This document shows, piece by piece, positions 56,390 through 64,000 of a stretch of 64,000 nt of DNA (positions within the stretch are counted from its first letter, which is position 1; the number at the start of each line of letters is the position of its first letter). Position numbers and translations under genes: made by a program. The notes below the pieces were generated by a model. The model worked only from the letters and a program-made list of their open reading frames with translations. It ran no database searches and had not been told where the DNA came from. The stretch is from Eupeodes corollae (taxonomy: Eukaryota > Arthropoda > Insecta > Diptera > Syrphidae): the NCBI RefSeq assembly GCF_945859685.1, contig NC_079148.1:121130589-121194588 (forward strand), read 5' to 3'.

Positions 56390-58345
56390 CACAGACAAGG
56401 GAGATCCTTGTGGAGTTCCGTTTTCCAATTTTAACTTTTTTGAAGTAAAGCCGTTGACATCAACACAAAAAGTTCTTCCAGATAAAAATGATATAATAAC
56501 CTTTAACATTTGCTTGGGGACTCCCCATTTGTGTAATTGTTCGATGATGGGAAATGTGGTAACGCGGTCAAAAGCTTTCTCGAGGTCAGATGACATGACT
56601 ACACTGTGTTTACAAGATGAGAGGTTATCTGATAGTTTATGTTCCGTTAGGTGGATTAAGGATTGAACTCCTCTGTTAGGTCTAAAAGCATGTTGTTCAT
56701 TACTTACAGTTTCTTCCATAAACCAGCCTATTCTACGTCCAATAATTTTTTCAAAAATTTTTGAGAGAACAGGGAGAAGAGAAATCGGTCGATACCCTTC
56801 TATGTGGTGATAATTCTGGGAGCTCTTGGGAATCGGCTTGAGTATAGCTTTCTTCCAATAGTGAGGAAAGATACCAGTCCGAAGAATGTTGCTATATAAA
56901 GCGCAGATTCGGTTTTTAAGGTTATCGGCAGCTGATTTAACCATATTATATGTGATTTTATCATCTCCAGGAGAAGTTCCGTTAAGTGTTTGTAATGTCG
57001 TGTCAAACTCTATCCTGGAAATATCATCTGCGAGGTGTGAGTACAAGTTTTCTTGATGAGAGAGGTCATTTAAGTTAAATGTCAGTTTCTTCCTAATAAC
57101 GTTGTCCGGGAAGGTTTTATTTTCACTATAGCTTGCCCATGTCTTTGAGAACGTATTGGCTATTTTTTCTGGATCGTTTTCTAATGAGTCATCTAGAAAA
57201 ATATATGGGAAGTTTTGAACTGAATTCGATGATCGCAAAGATTTTATTCTATTCCATAGTGTTTTTGAGTCTAAAGCCGGATCCATGGTATTCACGAAGT
57301 TTTCCCACGATGATCTTTTTGCTTTAATAGATTCGTGTTTAACTTTGGCACAAGCCTTCCGATATGCTATACAATTAACGGATGTGGGGTATCTACGCGC
57401 ATTTTTCCAGGCTACATTTTTTGTTTTAACTAAAGTCTGAATATATGAATTAAACCATACTGGATTTTTTTTAGGAGTGTCTTGTTTTTGTCTAGTTGTT
57501 GGCATTGATTTCGAGGCAGCACTTCTTAAGATTTTTTTGATTTTGGCTGCTTCTTGGTTGGTGTTGTTAGATGTAGGGTTAGTTGCGCATAGAGAATGTG
57601 TTGAAGAGACAAAAAGGTTCCAGTTAGCCTGACTTTCTTTGAATCTTACAGAGCGTTTATTCAACAGTTTTCTTTCTTGGGTGCGTATCATTATTGGAAT
57701 ATGGTCTCTATTTTCCGCATAAGGAAGTACCTCCCATTGAAGAAGTGGAGCTAAATCTTCAGATGCAAATGTTACATCAACAGCAGAGAAGGTGTTTCTT
57801 GTATTAAATAGAGTAGGTGAACCATCGTTTAAAACCACCAGGCCTTTATCATTAGCAAAATTTTCAAAAAGAGTACCTATCCTGTTGGTTATGTTAGAAC
57901 CCCAAATTGTGTTTTTGGCATTTAAATCTCCTAAGATCAAATGATGATTGTTTTTATCACATCGGATGTCATCAAGAATTTCACTTGTAATATAAACATC
58001 GTGCTCTCTATAAATATTTGTTAGCTTAATTGGTATTTTTGCCGGAATTTCTATTGAATGGTAGAGAAGATTTGTAGAAGAAATGGTGTGGGAGGTGACA
58101 GGTATACTAGTTTTAACTAAGAACCCTACGCCTGATTTCGAGTAGTCATAGCCTTTATTATGATGAAATGGTTTGTAGTTCTTAATTTTAAACATGTATG
58201 AATTTGATGCAATGAAGTGTGTTTCCTGTAGTGCTATGATGTGTGGATTGTATTTTGCGATTAATCGTTCTAGAGTATGTTTGTTATTAGTATAGCCTTG
58301 GATGTTCCATTGGAGGATAATGAAATCATTATCCAACAGAGTCAT
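56386..58345 (-). pseudogene. I-type ORF2, 5' half (endonuclease and most of RT)
   Basis: The ATG at 58345 shares its A with the ORF1 stop (TAATG). Residues 1-220 form an AP-type endonuclease: FIILQWNIQGYTNN (Asn), IIALQETHFI (Glu), LILGDLNAKN (Asp/Asn), VDVTFASEDL, and ENRDHIPIMI (Asp-His). From about 470 the RT follows: GTSPGDDKITYNMVK, EGYRPISLLPVLSKIFEKII, NEQHAFRPNRGVQSLIHL, SSDLEKAFDRV (first catalytic Asp) and NGTPQGSPLSV. The errantivirus cuts the frame just after this box; the listed protein would end with three LTR-coded residues. The rest, including the catalytic YxDD region, is at 47053-48828. In intact form it would nick DNA and copy the element's RNA at the nick. Confidence 0.85.
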
Positions 58346-59763
58346 TATTGTTTTTTAAAGTTTTTAGTTGAGTGAGTATAGTTTTTTGAGTTAGTTTGGT
58401 TGGTGAGTGGGAGTGAGTTGTATGTAATTTCTTTTGCAGAAGTAGAGTTAGTATGAGAGTTATCGGAGTCAGAAATATCACACATTTCTGTGTCAGATAG
58501 CGATGACAGTTGTGTTTTTTCTGTAGGAGTATTGTGTATGTAATTTTCGGAATGAGTAGGAATGGGAGTGATGAGAGATTTGTCAACTGAGCTCAGCTCT
58601 TCCATAAGAGAGTGATGCTGCAGGTTTGAGGATTGAGTTGTGGGATTATTGTTGATTTCGGTTTCGATGAGAGAGAGCTTAGATTGTGTTAGATTTCGGT
58701 CGTTATTTAAATCGTGAGTGGTTTCGATTGTACTTGGTGGTGATGTTATTGAGGTAGGAGCGGGATTTGAAGATTGGAGAATGTTTGAGAGAATTTTCTC
58801 ATTTTCAATTCTCTTTTTTATTATCTCTGCCATTGAAGGCTTCGAACTATTTCTTTTTTTAGGTGGTGGTAGCTGATGAAGATTAGGATTATCATTATAA
58901 ATTTGCCAAGCGTCGCGAACAGTACAACGACGATCCGCTTTGATTTTGTTGACGGACTTGTACCTGAGGAAGGCAGGGCAGGAGGGATCATATGGAGTGT
59001 GATTTTCGTCGTTGCAATTAATGCAGAAAATACGAACACATTTATCATGAGGTGGAGGGAGACAGCAATCTTTGCAAATCACCGAATTTGTGCATCGGTT
59101 TTTGGTGTGGCCAAGCTTTTGACAACTGACACAACGCATTGGATTTTGTATATATTCCTCGACCTTGCAGTTCAACCAACCTATTTTAACTTCATTTGGA
59201 CGGCGAATTTGATCGAAAGTGAGGATAGCTGCTCCAGTTGCAACTAATAAATCATTTTCTTTTTTCATCATTTTTCGGACCTCGATAACCTTGAATTTTT
59301 TTAGTTCTTCGAGTAATTCCTCTTCGGTTATATTTTTGATGTGCATGGAATAAATTCTACCCTGAACAGAATTAAGGCTAATGTGATTTGTCACTTTGAC
59401 TGGGATTGAGTCGATAAGTTTGCATTTAATGAATTTATCAGCTGTTGCAACATTAAGTACTTTTAGTAGCAAGTCACCTGACCTCATTGACTTAACCTCC
59501 AATATATCTTTGGAAATGTGCTCTAATCCGCGATTGATTCGAATAGGATTGTAGGTAGATAATTTACGCAATTGATCGCCTTCTTTTTCTAAACCAGTGA
59601 TGACGATGTATCGAGGCACATTATCATCGTTTTGAATTACCGGTAGATTAGGGAAATCATCACCATTATATTTTCTTTTGTGTTTTTTGTTCCGGTTTAA
59701 AATTACCTCTGATTCGAGGATTTTAAACCGGTTATGATTGGGGGGATCCGTCCCCCCGTCCAT
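58345..59763 (-). CDS. I-type ORF1 nucleocapsid-like protein, 472 aa
   Basis: Starts at the ATG at 59763 (MDGGTDPPNHNRFKILE) and ends in TAATG. It binds the element's RNA and forms particles with ORF2 in related I and Jockey elements. Three zinc-knuckle units lie at residues about 215-270: CVSCQKLGHTKNRC (C-x2-C-x4-H-x4-C), CKDCCLPPPHDKC, and CINCNDENHTPYDPSC. Before them, residues 60-200 hold a fold-like region with KFIKCKLIDSIPVKV and EEELLEELKKFKVIEVRKM, which suits the RRM/PRE-C2HC-type domain of such proteins. The C-terminal third is Ser/Thr/Asn-rich and unstructured. There is no stop or frameshift. Because the errantivirus lies in ORF2, this ORF1 may still be translatable. Confidence 0.85.
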   Translation of the reverse strand: MDGGTDPPNHNRFKILESEVILNRNKKHKRKYNGDDFPNLPVIQNDDNVPRYIVITGLEKEGDQLRKLSTYNPIRINRGLEHISKDILEVKSMRSGDLLLKVLNVATADKFIKCKLIDSIPVKVTNHISLNSVQGRIYSMHIKNITEEELLEELKKFKVIEVRKMMKKENDLLVATGAAILTFDQIRRPNEVKIGWLNCKVEEYIQNPMRCVSCQKLGHTKNRCTNSVICKDCCLPPPHDKCVRIFCINCNDENHTPYDPSCPAFLRYKSVNKIKADRRCTVRDAWQIYNDNPNLHQLPPPKKRNSSKPSMAEIIKKRIENEKILSNILQSSNPAPTSITSPPSTIETTHDLNNDRNLTQSKLSLIETEINNNPTTQSSNLQHHSLMEELSSVDKSLITPIPTHSENYIHNTPTEKTQLSSLSDTEMCDISDSDNSHTNSTSAKEITYNSLPLTNQTNSKNYTHSTKNFKKQ

Positions 59764-59944
59764 AATAGAAATTTATGTGTGAGTTTTATAGAATATGTAT
59801 ATTCTTTTCTTAAATATTTAAAATTCACTCACCGCAGATGGTAATAAATTGAGTGGAAAAAATAATTAAGAGTCTTTAAGAGTAAATCACAGCTCACACA
59901 GTATAAACTCACGTCTGTTCACGGCGTTTGCCAGCTTAGGACTG
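59764..59944 (-). other. 5' leader and internal-promoter region of the I-type element
   Basis: 181 bp from the CAGT start to the ORF1 ATG. I-clade elements have an internal promoter here. CACGTCTGTTC at about +28 to +38 (from the start on the minus strand) is of the kind that holds a downstream promoter element, but I cannot confirm one. Confidence 0.5.
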
Positions 59945-59956
59945 TAATTACTATTT
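59945..59956. repeat. 12-bp target duplication, right
   Basis: TAATTACTATTT, identical to 46813-46824; it abuts the CAGT end of the element. Confidence 0.85.
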
Positions 59957-60113
59957 ATTATTGCTTTTAAAACATTTTTAAGATTTTTGCAAATTTTATG
60001 AATGTTTGCCGTGCCATACGTCACTTTTTCTTAATTAATCTTTGTATACAATCAGTAATTAGATTATGCTCTGTTTTCTCTCGAGATATTCAAAACTAAA
60101 AGCCGCATTTGTG

Positions 60114-60691
60114 TTATACTTATACTTATACTTATACTTATACTTATACTTATACTTATACTTATACTTATACTTATACTTATACTTATACTTATACTTA
60201 TACTTATACTTATACTTATACTTATACTTATACTTATACTTATACTTATACTTATACTTATACTTATACTTATACTTATACTTATACTTATACTTATACT
60301 TATACTTATACTTATACTTATACTTATACTTATACTTATACTTATACTTATACTTATACTTATACTTATACTTATACTTATACTTATACTTATACTTATA
60401 CTTATACTTATACTTATACTTATACTTATACTTATACTTATACTTATACTTATACTTATACTTATACTTATACTTATACTTATACTTATACTTATACTTA
60501 TACTTATACTTATACTTATACTTATACTTATACTTATACTTATACTTATACTTATACTTATACTTATACTTATACTTATACTTATACTTATACTTATACT
60601 TATACTTATACTTATACTTATACTTATACTTATACTTATACTTATACTTATACTTATACTTATACTTATACTTATACTTGTACTTATACTT
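60114..60691. repeat. (TTATAC)n hexanucleotide array, about 96 units
   Basis: 578 bp of TTATAC with, as far as I can see, only one unit changed (CTTGTAC near 60680). It yields open frames of Tyr-Leu and Tyr-Thr that are shadows, not genes. The array begins about 160 bp beyond the right end of the I-type element. Confidence 0.95.
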
Positions 60692-60699
60692 CTGTGTTG

Positions 60700-63150
60700 G
60701 TGTAGTTCTTACTTGTCAAATTTCAGAAGATGACAGTATCAAAAGTGACAGCGGGTTATTCAAATAGTTATTAGAGTTATCAAAAATGAAAAATCTAAAA
60801 TTGTTGACTTGACATGCTTCCTTCCAATTAATAGAAATTTAAATCGATTCCACCAATTTAGAAGCTTTATAGAACTCTTGACAAAATGCACCATGCCATT
60901 CCCCTCACTGATAAATTGGAAATAGAAAAAGAAAACTCTGCGAAAAAAAGGAAAATAAAACGACGAGAGTCCAAAACAACGAAAATGAAATCGTAAAACG
61001 TGAGAACTTAATGGTGCTTATGTTAGAACAATATACATTTCCATCCACACCTCCTACTGGACTTCACCTCCAGATCCAGATCCATCTCCTCAACCTTAAG
61101 CCAATTGTAGATTCCCTGTTTTAACTTGGTTGTTACTAATTTACACAACGAACTAGGCGAGCATTTCAACCATCGACTTGATGGCTGCTGTTGTACCACC
61201 TACCTAGTGCTTCGTGTTCTCAAGAAAGATGAGAGTATGGCAGACTCCTTGTTGAAGTTGAAGTCGATGTCGATGTCGTCCTGCCTTTAGTGGTTGTTTT
61301 GTGTGTTATGTTATTTTTTTTTTCCTCCATTCAGTGGCAAGAGGATACAATTTGTGGGGTCAGTCTTAACCAAGGCTGGTTAAAAATGGTATAAAGGCTG
61401 ATGGTACTCTGGTGGTAATGACTGCTCGTTCTTATTATTTGAATCAGCTTTTGAAGATGTGTTGGACCATTTCTCTTCTTTTTTTCTTCTTTTCTACAAC
61501 ATGTCTTTGGTTTGTGTGTGTTATGCACTTTTATTGGATCCAATTTCAGTTGAAGAAAGCCAATTACTCCGATGTTTCCTCGAGATGTGGTACTACTTAT
61601 TTTTCTTCTATACTTTGGTTCTTCGTTTTTTTCAACTTTTTCTTTACCTAATTGGAATTGAAACATAAATTAAAAGTCTGAAACAGAAACACGTCGTTCA
61701 TTTCGCGTGTCTTATGTTTGTCCGTTGACGGTTCGAAGATTAACCGCTGGCAATAATTTTGCAACAGCCAACCTTATACAGCTACACAGCAGTGGAACAA
61801 ACTCATCACGGCTCCGAAATTGCTGGGGCCATAAGCGGCTTGATTGGGAGTTTGAGTTTGGAGCGGGTGGTCAATAAAATCGTTGATGTAATTCATGTTG
61901 TGTGCGCGAGGGAGTAAAGTACTATACTGCTACCCTATAACCTATACTCGAATTACTCATTCAGACATCCAGGACGAGAAAAAAAAGGATCTAAGGGTAT
62001 GTCGAGAGAGAGTTCATGTTCATGAGTGGTTAGGTTACTCGTTTAGGAACTTATATAAATGAGGCGTCAAGTGCATTGGAACACGAAATAAATAAAAATG
62101 AAATAATTCTCGTTGAAGTGTAGGAAGGCCCCACACATCGGTAAATATGTATGGCGAAGTTTTTATCACCGCAACCGGATATAGCGCATATGGCAGAACA
62201 ATCAAAATATTTTAGGTACTAATTTTTTTATTGTTTTGGAAATTGAATGACAACATTGGTAAGTTTTTTTTTTTGTTTTTTAAAAACAAAAGGAAATTTA
62301 ATTTTTAGAGGTTGATTTTGAATTAAACTCAATACTATAAAATAAAAATATGATGTTTGTTATTTTTACGTGGGCTAGACCGGAACTATGAGCTATGAAC
62401 TAACAACTTAAAAAATAGTGTCGATATTTTTATAAAACTACGAAAAAAATGTATCATTATTTTATTTTATATCCCAGATTCACAATGAGGCCAAATCATC
62501 AAACTTCATGAATTTCATCTTTAATGTCTCAATCGATTGTAGAGAATTTTCATAGACCTTATCTTCCATGCTGCTCCTTAGTAAAAAGTCTAAATTTGTT
62601 AAAAAGCCTTAAGTTCTTAAATAGTTATATCTTCGACGGTTTAATGAAGCATTCATGATCGATCTGTTTGTGTTCTTGAGTTAACTGAACTTTAAAAGAC
62701 TTTAGACCGAAGTCCTTATGAAAAATACGATCTTCTGCAGTTTAATTCTCGGACATTACTAACTTGTCTAAAGAGCGAAACATTTTCCGAGGTTTTTACT
62801 ATATCAGGACGAGAACAATCTTCAAGACTGCAATCATTTTTAAGTTTTTATAGTGAACTTTAATAAGTAATGGCCTGATTTTCAATTGTCAAATGCCAAA
62901 ATATTACAGCTCTAAAAGTAACATCTACCTAAATAACGAGCTATTCTTATTTAAGAGGTTTCGAAAGCCTTCAAGTTATTCTCAAGAACTGAGTTTTTCT
63001 GCTTTCACGATTTTATGACGATTTGTTTTTGTTTGGCTTTCTGTCCAAATTTTTAATATTTTACAGTTTTGAAAAGTTGAATTTTTTGGATGAAAAATTT
63101 TGTTTGATTTTCTGAACTTTGGAAATCGTTTCCGACGGATTAAAAAATGT
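60700..63150. other. non-coding stretch
   Basis: No gene recognised. The GA/TC-biased patch at 61045-61095 and the small frames at 61331-61668 overlap on both strands. A slightly higher GC content near 61720-61950 is not explained by any open frame. Confidence 0.4.
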
Positions 63151-63155
63151 TTTTT

Positions 63156-64000
63156 AACTTCCCAGCTATTGTAATGGGTCCGATTTGTCAAATATCTGTG
63201 CGTGCGTGTGTACGAACGTTCGTACGTCCGTACGTTCACGACGTTTTTTTCGTCGTCCATAGCTCAAGAACCAGATGAGATATCGATTTCAAATAAATTT
63301 TGTTATACAGATAATAAGGCAGAAAGATGTAGAAAGGGCTCTCAAGAAAATTGCGTGGGTGGTTTTTTTACCATAGCAGTTTGAAAAAAGGTGAAAATTT
63401 TGGTTAACCCTTATAGACATCTTACGAACCAAAAACGCTAGAGACTTGAATTAAATTTTATATATAATAAAGTGTAATGTGATAGCAAACAATTATATTT
63501 TTTGAACAAAAAATCTATATAACGTTTTTTTTTATAAATCAATAAAACTGAAAAAAAAATTTGTCACCTCCAAAATTTTACGACTGAAATATGATTCATC
63601 TCTAAAACAATTTTGTGCAACGAAGAATAATGTTTTTGACATCTGATAAAATTTTGAGAAAAATTGGATTGACAGTTTTTTTATAAATAATGAAAATCTA
63701 AAAGAAACATTACTCAAAGTTCGTAAAAATTGAATATCGATTCAAATATCTTTTCAAAAACTTGAAATTTAGTCTTCATGCTTATTTATCTTATAAGAAA
63801 TATCGTTTTCAACATTTTGAAAAATGTTGAGAAAAATCGAATTGACAGTTTTTTTTTACAAAAAATAAAAACCTAAAAAAAAATGTATAAAAGTTGGTAA
63901 AAATTAATTTCCGACTCAACTATCTTTTTAAAACTTTGAGATATTGCCTTTAATTTACTTTTATCTTTCAAAAAATCTTGTTGTCAACATACAATTAAAG
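63156..64000 (-). repeat. transposable-satellite family, copy K (runs off the window)
   Basis: On the minus strand the right module comes first from the left: AACTTCCCAGCTATTGTAATG, GGGTCCGATTTGTCAAAT, a CGTACGTCCGTACG tract (63213-63232), then CATAGCTCAAGAACCAGATG, GAAAATTGCGTGGGTGG and TTCGTAAGATG-type text. Monomers follow with GAGAAAAATCGAATTGACAG (63831-63850). The left module would lie beyond 64000. Confidence 0.8.

Larger units (their letters stand above)
46825..59944 (-). mobile_element. full-length I-type non-LTR retrotransposon, split by an errantivirus
   Basis: Read on the minus strand it starts CAGTCCTAAGC and ends in ATTTTTTGATAAATAAATAA plus a run of As. A 12-bp direct repeat brackets it. 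The length without the insert is 5,559 bp. It has a 5' leader of 181 bp, ORF1 with three zinc knuckles, ORF2 with endonuclease, RT, RNase H and a CCHC tail, and a 228-bp 3' region. A CAGT start, a repeat-type tail and an RNase H domain point to the I clade, though LOA-type elements are an alternative. Except for the errantivirus at 48829-56385, no break was found. Confidence 0.85.

Noticed and set aside
60114..60691. CRISPR array or telomere repeat
   Set aside because: There are no spacers, and the unit is TTATAC, not TTAGG; it is a microsatellite.
60066..60767. Two long open frames of Tyr-Leu and Tyr-Thr repeats
   Set aside because: They are produced by the TTATAC array; a hexanucleotide gives endless open frames.

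Overview
This looks like a piece of an AT-rich, transposon-dense insect nuclear genome, most likely a fly (Diptera). The evidence is the transposon mix: an errantivirus of the 17.6/297 type with an env gene, an I-type non-LTR element with RNase H, Tc1/mariner-type remnants, a Helitron remnant, and a tRNA-derived SINE. The only gene with a spliced, conserved-looking structure is itself probably a transposase. I found no host housekeeping gene, rRNA gene or CRISPR array, and no free-standing tRNA gene.

Layout. 1-17 kb: a Helitron 3' end with a helicase remnant (1018-1700); two copies of one non-LTR reverse-transcriptase remnant (4385-5690 and 14733-15625); another RT remnant (6506-6790); two remnants of one mariner-like transposase (6819-7125 and 13690-14640); two SINE copies; and the first copy of a 'transposable satellite' family (12241-13400). 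17.3-19.5 kb: a two-exon gene for a 557-residue zinc-cluster, DDE-like protein. It is flanked by a perfect 19-bp inverted repeat, which suggests a compact DNA transposon whose superfamily I cannot name. 20-41 kb: a CR1/Jockey-like RT remnant, many copies of the satellite family in both orientations, a SINE split by a retroposon with a 16-bp target duplication, another mariner-like remnant, and a 445-bp MITE holding three copies of a GTATGGGCC-type palindrome. 41-46.8 kb: mostly featureless AT-rich DNA with two SINE copies.

46.8-60 kb holds the best-preserved elements, nested one in the other. A full-length I-type non-LTR element lies on the minus strand (46825-59944; 5,559 bp without the insert). 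It has a 12-bp target duplication, starts with CAGT, has ORF1 (zinc knuckles) and ORF2 (endonuclease, RT, RNase H) overlapping as TAATG, and ends in a TAAA-rich tail. A complete errantivirus sits on the plus strand inside its RT domain (48829-56385; 7,557 bp). Its two 478-bp LTRs appear identical, it has a 4-bp GATA target duplication, a tRNA-Ser-type primer site, gag, pol in the -1 frame behind an AAATTTT slippery heptamer, and env. The errantivirus is therefore the later and recent arrival. Taking out the insert with one GATA leaves ORF2 in frame at 1,243 codons, so the errantivirus is the only gross break in the I-type element. Its RT box reads YVDN, not YxDD.

60.1-60.7 kb is a very long TTATAC hexanucleotide array (about 96 units). 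The rest is non-coding until another minus-strand satellite copy runs off the right edge.

All family names come from reading motifs by eye. No database search was possible.
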